Positions 32,958 to 43,963 of a stretch of 64,000 nucleotides of DNA are shown here, piece by piece. This DNA comes from Xylaria sp. FL1777 (lineage: Eukaryota; Ascomycota; Sordariomycetes; Xylariales; Xylariaceae). The stretch's first letter is position 1. Each line of letters begins with the position of its first letter. The notes beneath the pieces are model-generated. The model was not told where the DNA came from. It was given only the letters and a program-made list of their open reading frames with translations, and did no database searches. The DNA lies in assembly GCA_022578965.1 (NCBI GenBank), contig MU400509.1:496001-560000 (forward strand), read 5' to 3'. A program made the translations under genes and the position numbers.

Positions 32958-33473
32958 ATGTCGCGGTATTTCCCTCACTCAGCATATGCAGAGGACCAAC
33001 CATTGGCCCGGACAATTCTCACAACACACGTTGAAACCCGAGCTATCACCACGGGTACAATCATCGGGGCCGGCATTTTCGGGGCACGGGAGGCTCTTCA
33101 GCGGGCGCGAAAGGTCGCTGTGCCAAACGCCCTGATTCCCCGCTCACAACTATATCTCCGGTTAGCCGGCCAAAGTACGCTTTGGACTGTAGGCATTGTC
33201 TCAGTCGGCCTCATCGGTCGAACGTGGGGGCAAGAGGAAATTGCATGGCAAGACCGCTCCTGGCGATTGATGGAGAGCAAGGGCCAGCTTGAGACAGATG
33301 ACTGGACCTACGGCGGAATGCTTGCGGGCCTCGCTGCAACAGCGTTCCTTAAACGACCAGTCGGCTGGGTTGCCGCGGTGGGATCTGTTGGCACAGGTAG
33401 TGTCGCTGGCATGCTGGGGTATTTGGGTTGGAGGTATGGACTACACGGTGGGAAATTCCCGGACTCGAAATAA
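32958..33473 (+). CDS. Small membrane protein, DUF1757-like
   Basis: A single-exon protein of 171 residues. It has three or four Gly/Ala-rich hydrophobic segments: TTGTIIGAGIFGAREAL (about 32-48), LWTVGIVSVGLIGRTWG (about 75-91), GGMLAGLAATAFL (about 119-131) and VGWVAAVGSVGTGSVAGMLG (about 135-154). Charged loops between them include EEIAWQDRSWRLMESK. The pattern fits DUF1757, a fungus-restricted family of unknown function, possibly mitochondrial. The GxxxG-type spacing suggests packed helices. The start is well set: the leader before the ATG is CT- and CA-rich with CACACA just upstream. It converges with the acetoacetyl-CoA synthetase gene. Confidence 0.75.
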   Translation: MSRYFPHSAYAEDQPLARTILTTHVETRAITTGTIIGAGIFGAREALQRARKVAVPNALIPRSQLYLRLAGQSTLWTVGIVSVGLIGRTWGQEEIAWQDRSWRLMESKGQLETDDWTYGGMLAGLAATAFLKRPVGWVAAVGSVGTGSVAGMLGYLGWRYGLHGGKFPDSK

Positions 33474-33802
33474 CGAGATCTTTCGTCGTAAGCATATAAA
33501 CGTGGGCGATGACCAGGTCTTTAACATGATGGGTGTGCGCCAACAAAATCCCCAAATCGAAATATACTTCATTTGCCGGGTCAGGCGCAAAGGACTTTCC
33601 TTCGATGTATAATAGCGGAATCTTCAATCTGCAATATAGTAAGTCCGATGTTTGGGCTAAGCAATACCTACCCTACTTGAGAAACCCGATGGATTAACTT
33701 CAAAAATGCAAGACTCTATCTTTACGATTATTCTCCCACATTCATCTAACCTCAAATACATTGTTACGCCATATTTGCGCTCATCCTTACGTCACGACAA
33801 CT
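33474..33802. other. Convergent 3' intergenic region
   Basis: 329 bp between the stops of the DUF1757-like and acetoacetyl-CoA synthetase genes. Nothing further was recognised. Confidence 0.4.
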
Positions 33803-36129
33803 CTAAAGCTTCTCTTTGGGGGAGACCAGCTCTTCCACCTTGGCAAACTGGTAGTAATAATCCAAGCTCTTGGGGTTCAGTAAAGTACCGCTGGGCTTAA
33901 TAATATGCCCGGAGACGATCTGCTTTACGGGGAGCTCGACCTTTTTGAGATTGACGGTAGTCTAGAATATGTTAGCACAAGCATCACTCGTAGAGTCTTC
34001 TTGAGCATTATGGGTGCTCTGAAGCACTTACCGGTATCTCGGGGGTCTCGAAGACATATTTCGGTACGTGCCGCTTCGTCGTCTCCTTCTTGATCGCCTC
34101 TTTGACGCGTCTGACGAGCTGCTGATTGAATTTGTGACCCGGCCGCATGAGAAGGAACAGCATCACACTTTCGTCATTATCCCGCGGTCGTCGCTGACCA
34201 ACACAGATAGAATCCGCGATTTCGTCCCCAAAATTGCGCTCGATTACCGAGTAGATCTCAGCGGATCCAAAGCGTACGCCACTAGGGTTGAGCACACCGT
34301 CCGCACGGCCGAGGAAAGTTAAGTTCTTGGTAACTGGGTGAAATACGCAAAAGTCACCGTGTGCCCAGACATGATCGAATCGGGCGAAGTACGCCGAATG
34401 GTATTTCGTTCCAGGAGCGCCGGCGGGCTCCTTATCACCCCAGAGGTACACTGGAACATTTGGGAAAGATTTGGTCGCTACAAGCTCACCTGGCGTCCCA
34501 TCTGGAACGGCTTTGCCCGGACCGGATGGCAATAACGAGTCGTATAATTCAACACAGACACCCAGGGCCGCACCTTGGGTGCCCCCGACGTAAACTGGCG
34601 TCAGAAGATTCCCCTGGGCAAAGCAGCCGGCCTAGTCAATCATATTAGCAAACGAGAGCGGTGAGAATAAGATTTAATCCCTTACAATATCTGTTCCTCC
34701 GGATATGTTGTTAAGATGGACGCTTGAGGGAAAGCCTTTGTCGTAAAACCATTCAAATAACTGGTCTGAGAGCACCATTCCGGTTGACGTTACCATTCGC
34801 AAGCTAGAGAGGTCTGTTATCTCTCTAGGAGAAATACCGGCCTTGGCAATTTCGTACATCCAGCGCGGGCTGATTCCCAGGCGCGTTACTTTCTGGTCGC
34901 CAACAAGTTTGATGAAAGTTTGCAGGTCTGGCTGGAAAGGGGATCCATCGTAAAGGACAACTCTGGCGCCTGCTATGAGTTGACCCACATTCGCTAGGTA
35001 CATGATCCAGCCTGTTGTGGTATATTGTAACGAAACACCATCCGGCTTCGCATCATCGTGAAGACGACCCTCTTTCACCATATTCAAAAGCACGCCACCG
35101 ACAGAGTGCACTATTGCTTTAGGAATACCAGTAGTTCCCGAGGAGTAGCAGACAAGGAACGGCTCATGAAACGCGATTCTCTGAATCGGTGGTACGATAT
35201 GTTGTCTGTTGTTGAGGAACGCATCTAATGTTTGCGTCTTGGGTATCTCGCTGATATTTAAAGCATCATGGAATCGACGTATGGATACCATACCACGGAA
35301 ATTGCTGCAGCCCTTCATTCCGGCTACAACCTCTGCCATTTTTTGGCGTAGGTCTAGCCGTTTGCCGTTATATAACGTAGCATCGTCCATGAATATGTAC
35401 TATCCTAGTTAGAGATTGGAAACTTTGGAATCTTGAGACGAGTGTCCACATACCTTAGGATTAACCTGGACTGTCCTTTGCAGAATACCTTGGACACCCA
35501 TGTCTGTAGAGCTGCTACTGAACATAGCCCCTAGCCAAGTTGTGGCCAGGAATATGACAAGCGTCTCAATACTGTTTGCAGCCACAATCACAACACGATC
35601 ACCACGTCCAACGCCGGCGGTATGAAGGGCGTCTGCGTATATTCCGGCCATTCTCCTGAGAGTAGCCCAAGTGACATGTCTCAATTCGGTCACACCTTCT
35701 CTCACCTCAGTTAATGCGATCTTGTCATCTTCTTTCCCTTCCTTGCCCCTGTGATCGGATGGATCGGTCGAGCTGCGCGTCCAAAGCAGGTTCTCGGCCC
35801 AATTGAGATGTACGCCTTCAAACCAACGGGGGATGCTATCAATGGTTTTGCTCTCGTCGACTACTCGGCTATAGGAGCCGGAATAGATAAGATTACCGAA
35901 CTTGAAGACCTCATCGTAAAACTCGGAGGATCTGCCCACGGAGAACTGGTAAATATCTTGGAAAGTCTAAAATACCTGATTAGGTGGATTTAGTGGTTGA
36001 CGGATAGTGCGGATGTCTCACCGTCAGATTCAATTGGTACTTTCGATTGATCAATTGCATGAAATCCCAGAGCTGGGTGCTTTTGGGGCTGGGATGCTCC
36101 CATAATTTTCGAGGGATAGCGGTAGTCAT
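33803..36129 (-). CDS. Acetoacetyl-CoA synthetase (acyl-CoA ligase, ANL superfamily)
   Basis: Five exons (36129-36022, 35966-35454, 35399-34686, 34631-34032, 33961-33803) give 697 residues, normal for the family. The N-terminus is MTTAIPRKLWEHPSPKSTQL. The AMP-binding P-loop is YSSGTTGIPKAIVHS; TTTGWIMYLANVGQLIAGA and SGGTDIAGCF are typical of acetoacetyl-CoA synthetases. The hinge lies around LGRADGVLNPSGVRFGSAEI. The C-terminal exon carries TTVNLKKVELPVKQ, where the catalytic lysine of the family sits, and ends NPKSLDYYYQFAKVEEL. The enzyme activates acetoacetate with ATP and CoA in the cytosol, feeding ketone bodies and leucine breakdown products into lipid synthesis. Confidence 0.93.
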
Positions 36130-37565
36130 TATTAGTGTTGTTATTGTAGCTGTATCTACAGACCTGAAGTTGGAAATGGAATCAGCGGTGTGTTAGAATT
36201 GGATGGTTGCTCAAATGTAAAGCGTACAAGGTCACACCCAAGGTTAATCGGTCACAGAGACAGAAATGCCGATGTACCTAGGTAGTAAGCATACAGGGGG
36301 TGATCCCGATGGAAAGCTTGAGGCGATCTTCTAATAAGGCTCATTCGTATCTAGTCTGGGTAAGTATTCCTACTAATTGCAATCAGAATATCAAAACTCG
36401 AATGGGTCGGAATTTACTTCCATATATGCCTTCTTAAGAAAAGAAAAAACTACACGATAACAGCGACGCCTCAATATCGTGACTAATGCTCCAGTAGGGC
36501 CGGGGAAACGAGTTGCACCGCGGAGTAGTTCGAGATCCCCCGCATTTCCCCAATCACTCCGCAATTAGCTACCTAGGTAGATTAAGCCCTTACTTTTGTA
36601 GTTACGTAAATACCAAGTATCGACACTTCAATTCTTTGAACGTCAATGAATCACGGATTGCGTAGATAGGTGAGTATTAAGTACATCGTTAGGGGGGTAA
36701 AGAAAGCTCGAACGTCTTCAAACAAGGGCTCCCTCTAGGGCTTATAATCATAAAGTATCTTACCACGTTGTTTCGGGTATTCTGACGAACCGGAATATCT
36801 TCCAACCCCACCATGATATCGGCTTCCAGCTTCAAAGGGTGTACCAGCGAGGGCAGACATCTCTTACTGTTATCGAATTATGTATAAATGGCCCAGAGAG
36901 CTAATAGTCATCCAGAGACAATTCGTAGTATTGAGAGATCTTTTCGCCCACGATGCAGCTTTCCTGCATAGAGAAACTCAATATGCTATCATAGAGTGAG
37001 TTATAGGCGCTTCATGTATGAGACGTCGCTAGTTAACATGGGACGGTAGTAGGCTGAAAACAGGATAACGAGAATTGGAAGTGTAAAAAAAAGGATTAAC
37101 GATAATAATAGCCTTATTTTATTCATGAAAATGGGCTGCTTCGCAAAAATCAAGTTGCTTATGTAGGTATTTATATAACTCTTGGGATCCATCATTTCTC
37201 TTGACCCGCCTCGCTACAATGCAGCCCGAACTTCATACAACTAACTATACAATTGGTAGGCTCAACTTCTGTCATATTAGCCGCGAACTCTTCAGCATAC
37301 ACCCCACCACTAGTATAACACCCCTCATTTTCTATACAAGCGGACCCATGGATGAAGCGGCGGATTGCACCGACGCCGATTATGGCGCGTGGATGAATGT
37401 ATTAGAGGCATTGCGTTAAAGTGATGTCCTGTATTTACTAGATGATTTACTTTCGATTCTGCTCTCCTTCTTTTTCATAGCTTACACACACTCACTCTCT
37501 ATTTATGAGTATTCGAAATACTGGATAATAGGCCCGTGATTTCGCTTTCTTAGTAGCTGGTCATC
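36130..37565. promoter_or_regulatory. Divergent intergenic region
   Basis: 1.4 kb between divergent acetoacetyl-CoA synthetase and DUF2264 genes. It contains isolated CCTAGGTAG copies near 36277 and 36571. A 64-codon minus-strand frame at 37001-37195 reads as a hydrophobic peptide but has no homologue I recognise and is not called. Confidence 0.4.
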
Positions 37566-40021
37566 ATGGGGTCTCAGACAGGACTTGTCCTTGGATACAA
37601 TGGGACCCACCCCTTCTCAAAGGTGAAAATCACCGATCGTGCCTCCGTGCAGGAGCTACTGCGGACGTTGCTCGATCCGTTAGAACCTTTCTTTTCGCCC
37701 CTGAAAGCCCGAGTCAAGTGCCCTGGCGCCACGGCGGTTCGGTTCGACCAGACAGCGTCTGAAGTCGAAGGCATATGTCGGCCGCTCTGGGGTCTGGCCT
37801 GTCTCCTCGATGGCGGAGGAGAATACCATGGTACTAAATGGTGGATTGAGGGCATTAAGTCGGGAACTGATCCTGAGAATCCCGAGTTCTGGGGTTATCC
37901 ACGTGATAACGACCAGAGGATGGTTGAGATGTGCCCTCTAGGTAAGCCCGTTAGCTCCTTCATGTAAGCTATGCAAGAGGATTGAAACTCATATGGCTCC
38001 AGGTTATGCGCTAGCTGTGGCCCCTGAGATCTGGCAATCGTTAAACGAAAAGGAGAGGACAAATGTCGAGAAGTGGTTAGGTAACTCGATTAACGAAAAA
38101 AAGTAGGTATAGTATCGGCGATTTATGAGTTCACATTGAATGCTCTCTAACAGTATGTAGTATGCCCAATACGAACTGGTTATGGTTCCGGGTCTTCGCT
38201 AACCTCGGCCTAAAGAAAAATGGAGGGAAGTTCTCTCAAGATCGACTAGACAGCGACATTGAGCATTTAAACACTTTCTATCGGGGAGATGGTTGGTCCA
38301 ACGATGGACCAGAGGGAATTCATCGTAGGTGCCTTAAGTGCTAAGGGGTTTCACTTTGATCTTCTAACGGGTTGCGCATAGAAATGGACTATTATTCCTC
38401 GAGCTTCGCAATCCACTTCTTACAACTCCTATATGCGAAACTGGCCGGCAATGACGAACCAGAGAGAGCCGAAGAATTCAGGAAACGTGCCCAGGTGGTA
38501 GCCCTTGACTTGGTCCACTACTACGACAAGGAAGGTGAGTCGCTGGCACCATGGTACACTACGAAGCGTATCTGATCTCTTTGGATAGGACGAGCTTTAC
38601 CTTTCGGTCGAAGCGTGGGCTACCGGTTCGCTATGGTCTCTTTTTGGGGAGCTCTGGCATATGCTGGAGTCGAGCTCCCTGAACCACTTACTTGGGGCAT
38701 GGTGAAGGGCATTGTGCTCCGGAACCTGCGGTGGTGGCAGACGCAACCAGATATCTGGAGTCCAAGCGGCACATTGACTGTCGGGTACTCATATCCGAAT
38801 ATGTATGTAAGTAAAGATCTCTGGCTCCTATTTGAACTAGATCGTTATATTAACAAGAAGTAGATGGCAGAGAATTATAATAGCCCAGGGAGCCCGGTAA
38901 GTCTACCTCGAAGCGTTCTAGCTAGCTGAGTATTAACTGGTTTTACAGTATTGGGCATGCTTAGCTTTCATTTGCCTTGCGGTACCAGCTGACCATCCCT
39001 TTTGGACCTCCGAGGAAGAGTATCATGGGGACGTAATTCCCAAGATCAAGGAGCTGAAGCATCCCGGCCACATTATGAGGTGATTATTCCGCTAATTCGC
39101 AACCACATGGTATAATGATTCGGCTTTTCTAATGTCGATCTTAGCTATCTCGGTGGGCACTGCATGCTCCTATCCTCAGGTCAAGCCTGCAGCTATCCAA
39201 TGAAGGGTACACATGCAAAATACGGCGGCTTCGCTTACAGCAGTTCATACGCATACTCCGTGCCTCCAGGCCTCTTCACACTTGAGCAGTATGCCCTGGC
39301 CTCTCAACTTGGACTCTCAGATGACGGCGGCGAATACTGGAAGACGCGCCGGCTGTCAGAGTACTCAGGGATCGAACATCGACCCTCTAGCGATTCTGCA
39401 ACCGGGAGTACACCTGTGCTCGTATCGATATGGAAGCCGTTCTCCGATGTAACGATCCGCACCATTCTCATCCCCCCATCGCAGGAGACGCCAAACTGGC
39501 ACCTCCGCGCCCATCGGATCGAGAATGCGGGCTCCCGCACTCTCAAGACGGCAGATGGGGCGTTCGCTATCAGTAACGCCCGTACACCTGACGGTCGCTA
39601 CCTGGATCTGTACGATGCTGCGAAATGCGAAGGCACGCAGCCGCGGATTGTTGGGAATTACGACCTCGCTACGCCAGAGGGATGGGCTAGCGGGGCCGGG
39701 GGTGCGTTTGCTGTTTCGAAGGGTGCTGTAGGTATCAAAGCCTTGGAACCACAGGATCAGAAAGCGGCAAAAGATGCGCAGGGTGAGGGCAAGGAGCGGG
39801 CTGCTATGCTTGTCAACGCCGATCCGAACTCGAATCTTGTTGAGAGTCGCACGGTGATTCCAACGCTGCAAGGAACGATAGGTGAGGGCGAGACGGTGTG
39901 GTATGTCTCGGCTATCTATGCGAAGCCGTCTGGTGAGGGTGTTGCTAAAGAGTCGTACCTCGATGGGTGGGATAAGGTTCCCGAGATTCCAGCGTGGTTG
40001 AAAGAGCAGATGGCTTCGTAA
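37566..40021 (+). CDS. DUF2264-domain protein
   Basis: Eight exons (37566-37941, 38003-38102, 38161-38324, 38382-38534, 38589-38806, 38864-38896, 38949-39079, 39145-40021) give 683 residues. Motifs fitting DUF2264 are [83 protein letters not shown] and YNSPGSPYWACLAF. The Trp/Tyr-rich helical part (1-400) looks like an alpha/alpha toroid as in many glycan-active enzymes; the last 280 residues look like beta-sandwich. DUF2264 proteins occur in bacteria and fungi without an established activity. A role in carbohydrate breakdown is only an inference from fold-like features. There is no signal peptide at [11 protein letters not shown], so it is probably intracellular. Confidence 0.85.
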
Positions 40022-42075
40022 CAGTGAAGACATTCAGGCGCAATTCGAGCAAGTTGGATAACACAGGACTGAGGATCTAGTCACTATGTTACTATTCGGT
40101 CACAAGCTACATCATTATAAGTAAAAAAAGGCCATGTGAAGCTAGAGGACTAACGAATCGGCTTTGTTGCTAAACATCTACCTACATTCTGATCTTACGC
40201 ATTTTGTTTGCAGACAATGATATATCTCAGGAAATCCAGGTAAAAGTTTTGCCAACTCTATAGGGCCAGCTAGAGGCATCGCAACTCATACTCTCCCTGG
40301 CCCCCTGGTGCCTTGCTTGACCACCTCGATCTACTAGCACTCTTTTTACCATTTTTACCATTCTCCTCAAACAAGCTAGCTATGCTGCTGCCGTGCTGCT
40401 TATTATACACGCATAATGTAGCCGGCATCTAACGAGCGAGCTCTTTAGCGGCGCGTTGCCCTGTGACAGGTCCACCCTTTACGAATAGATAATTGGCGGA
40501 TGGGGTTGGCGAGTTATTTGACTTGTTACCTTGCAACGATGACGATCCTGCGGATGAAGAGTGCGCGCCTTAGTTGAGTTTGAGAAGAATGGGCAAAACA
40601 GCTCTAATAATACAATGGCATTGCATGTAACGTATGTGGCTCCCTTAGATCAGACTGGCGGCATTAAGACAACAGCGAGACGACACCCTTCTCATATTCG
40701 GCTTCAACATATCCATACCTAACCCAGAAGATCGTTACAATCGTTTCGGTATTATTTTGAAGATCGAAGACGGGTTCTATCTGCACTAACCCCAATTTGT
40801 CGCGTATAAGACAATGTTAAAGCCTAACATCTCAAACCTGCCCCTCAATGGCTGTGATTAGGTATCGCGATTGGTGGTCACTTGCTCATGTGCCCCAAGT
40901 GCTTGATGCCCGGGTACTTTCTGTTTGCTAGTCTCGATCTTTCAACGCTTCACTTCGCATGGCCATGCCTGAAATAGATCCTGAAGTCCGGGCGCACTCT
41001 GCAACATGAGGCTGAGGATCTATTCAGGCGGATATCTATTTCCGGATAAGCAGCAATTATGCACACAACTTACTCATGAATTAGCGAGCAGTGCATCTAC
41101 TGGAACTTGACACTTGCTGAGCATGTGGATATTCAGGCTCTGTCTTGTTACCAGCCCGAGCGAGTTGAAAACGGTCCAACTAGGCTTTCCCCCTCCTAAT
41201 CCCCAGTCTCGGCACGGCTTTAGTCCTAGGTCGGTAGCGTTCAACTGCCGGGTGCTTCAGTAACCCAGGTTAGGTAGTTGACCTCGGTGAAGATGGATGG
41301 GGGAGACCCCAATCTTACTAGAATCCTATTGTTATAATGCCTGCGCTCTTCCAAACATTACAATAAACCTGCATGATGGGTGTTCGCCTCGCGTCGTTTT
41401 ACTTGCACGTTGCGTGTATGACGCAGATACGTGTGCATGGTAATAATAAGGGATGATATAAGCTCTGGGTGTCTGGGGGGAATTATAATCGCCTGCACTT
41501 AATGCAATCGTGAACGGCAGTCAAATCCGTCGACAGCGCCGCCGTCCCATCCCTTGGTTTCTTAATAACCGCCTCGACGGACTCTCTTTTCGCGCTTCTG
41601 CCATGTACAGAGTAAGATCTCAACGAACCTGTCGCTTTTACCGTCACATATCACATACAGTCTTGCCGAGGTTCGGAGGGTCCTTGCACGCAAAAGGTTG
41701 ACAACCGCCCTGGAATACCACTCCGAAAGGAGAAGCTGAAAAATGTCCGAGAAGAAACACGCCGAGTCGTCTTCGGCCGGCCCAGCGCGGCATTCGCATG
41801 CCGTCCCTGCAGCATCCTTCCGTGCGTCGCTCCCCAGGTAGATTTCCTCTCTACAGCCGAGATTGACTACTTAGTCATTTGTTTCCCCTATTCTATTCAC
41901 CCGACCACAGCCCGCACCGCAGCCCCTTCTCCGCCCCTCCCTGAATAGCCCCTACAGCCAGCACCACAACATCGGGCACGCATCTCCATTTTTTGCCAGC
42001 AACACTGTGCAACTGCATTACCTACCTATCATTGATACTACCCCCCGGTCCATAATCCATAATTCGCCTTGACTA
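40022..42075. other. 2-kb gene-free region
   Basis: No coding frame above about 60 codons has any motif, and no tRNA-like fold was seen. CCATTTTTACCATTTTTACC-like direct repeats occur near 40345-40375. The right end (from about 41880) is CT/CA-rich leader-type sequence before the next start codon. Confidence 0.4.
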
Positions 42076-43239
42076 ATGAATAGCGTAGCAACGCACAACT
42101 CCCCGCGAACGTGGTTTTTGACATCCTCTCTTTCACCCCTGGCAGTACGTCTGATTAGGCAATTGCTTAGCCACGGTGACTATGTCGTCGCTTGTCTACC
42201 ACCGCACGAGATCGAGCATGAAGATCGAAGTGCAGATTTTCGCGAACTCGTAAACGAATGCAAGAGTAACCGGAAGGATAGAGAAGGCTGGAAGGACCGT
42301 ATAAGGAGCATACGTTGCGATGGCCGCATCATGAGCCAATGCGGTGCCGCTGTAGCCGAAGCAAAACATGTTTTTGGCCGAATTGACATATTGCTGTGCT
42401 GCACCTCTGAAGGTATGCTGGCATGGAGCTAGAAGACCGTACGTACCCTATGGCTCGCAACATACGCTGACGAGCGTGCTCGCAAATTAGTTGTCGTCGG
42501 GACGGTCGAAGAGTTGTCTACATCACTTGCGACGCAGAATCTTGTACGCGACCAATTCGAAACCATCTTCTTTTCGCAGGTGAACTTTATCAAAGCTGCC
42601 CTTCCGATGCTGCGCGCCGAACATACCGGCCACATCATGGTTCTCACAAGCATCGGCGGACACATCGGTACTCCAGGCATGCCCATGTATACGGCGGCGA
42701 CGTGGGCGCTCGAGGGATTCTGCGATTCGCTAGCCTACGAGGTGGCACCTTTCAACATCAAAGTCACCATCGTGCAGCCTCACAAGGAGATCCAGACGCT
42801 GACCAATAAAATCGTCTTCTCGCCTTTATTGTCATGCTACGACAGCGAGAACAACCCGGCGCCAAGCGTGCGAGATATGCTGACAAACATGTTGAACTTG
42901 AACCCGGAAACGAGCATCGAGCAGTCGGATACAGATATTCTACAGAGATATCCCAAGCTGCCGAGCACCTCTACCGACCGTCTGGTTGCGGAAACGGTGC
43001 ATGCGCTAACGGCAATTGGTGGTCATGAAAACCCGCCAGCCAGACACATCGTCGGGTTCGAGGGCGCCGAAGCGGTGAAAGAGAAGCTGAAGACGGTGAC
43101 GGAAGAACTGGAGGATTTCGTCGAGGCTAGTGTTGCCGTCGATATTTTCGAGAGTGAGTTGAAGAATGAAGCTAGGCAAGGCAAAGCCAAAGCTGTGGAA
43201 GATGACTCCGGGATGTTACGAAGCTCGATGGCACCTTGA
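42076..43239 (+). CDS. Atypical short-chain dehydrogenase/reductase (probable non-canonical active site)
   Basis: Two exons, 42076-42412 and 42491-43239, give 361 residues. The overall order is SDR-like: a first beta strand (TWFLTSSLSPLAVRLIRQLL), GRIDILLCCTSE where NNAG usually sits, FSQVNFIKAALPMLR, then GHIMVLTSIGGHIGTPGMPM followed by YTAATWALEGFCDSLAYEVA. The nucleotide-binding TGxxxGxG is replaced by TSSLSPLAV. The catalytic YxxxK reads Y-T-A-A-T, so lysine is threonine. The serine (TSIGG) and tyrosine are kept. The last 100 residues form a charged helical extension absent from standard SDRs. It could be a diverged enzyme or a non-catalytic regulator. The substrate is unknown. Confidence 0.85.
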
Positions 43240-43963
43240 TACCCTCGTCGTTGTTAGAAAGAAAAATGACAATTACTAAGTATGGCGTTGCTAAGTGTCC
43301 AATTAAGAGTAGACGAAAGAGTAGGTATACCTAGCAGCTAATTCCTTTTCATCTAGTTGCTGCCTTTGTTCTAGTGGAATACGTAGGCTCCTCCTTGAGA
43401 AAATATATAATATAATCGTATGACAAGAATCTCTTATTGCTGAGCCTACCGCAACTTTCTATGTATACCTACCTGGAAGACTCCCCAGCTTCTAGAAAAC
43501 TCACACTCATGCGGTGGATACAATGTATTTAGGTAGGTACCTCCCTAATTCGAGCCAATTGGCGTGCCTAGGTACCTAAAGTGCCGGGTCCCTGTTAGTA
43601 CTAGGTAGCTTGACTGAGCTTCTGATTGGCCAACTAGACAAGAAGGTTTCTAAAATTCAGGGGAGCTATGGACACTGAGCATGTGCCCATACATCCCTAG
43701 ACTGCCGCCTACCGCAATACCAGGTACCTACCTCTCTACCCTCCTATCGCATTCCACATCAAAAGACTCTACACCCAATCCAAGCGCAAAGCATACACGG
43801 GCGTCGAAACCACCGCCACGGGCTACTTGCATGTTTACAAGGATTCACCTCTCCAAGCACTCGTTGATAATACACCACGGCTGGCGACTACTGGCTCCAC
43901 CGTCCTAGCAGCAGGCATGTTGAGTGTCGTGTTATGTAGTCCAACCTGGGGGCCAATGTTAGG
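43240..43963. other. Intergenic region with TACCTAGG-type motifs
   Basis: 724 bp between two genes on the same strand. Motif copies such as AGGTAGGTACCTCC cluster at about 43460-43610. A 75-codon frame at 43681-43908 is Thr/Pro-rich and has no support. Confidence 0.4.

Noticed and set aside
39365..40033. 222-codon frame antisense to the DUF2264 gene
   Set aside because: It is an antisense shadow of the last DUF2264 exon.
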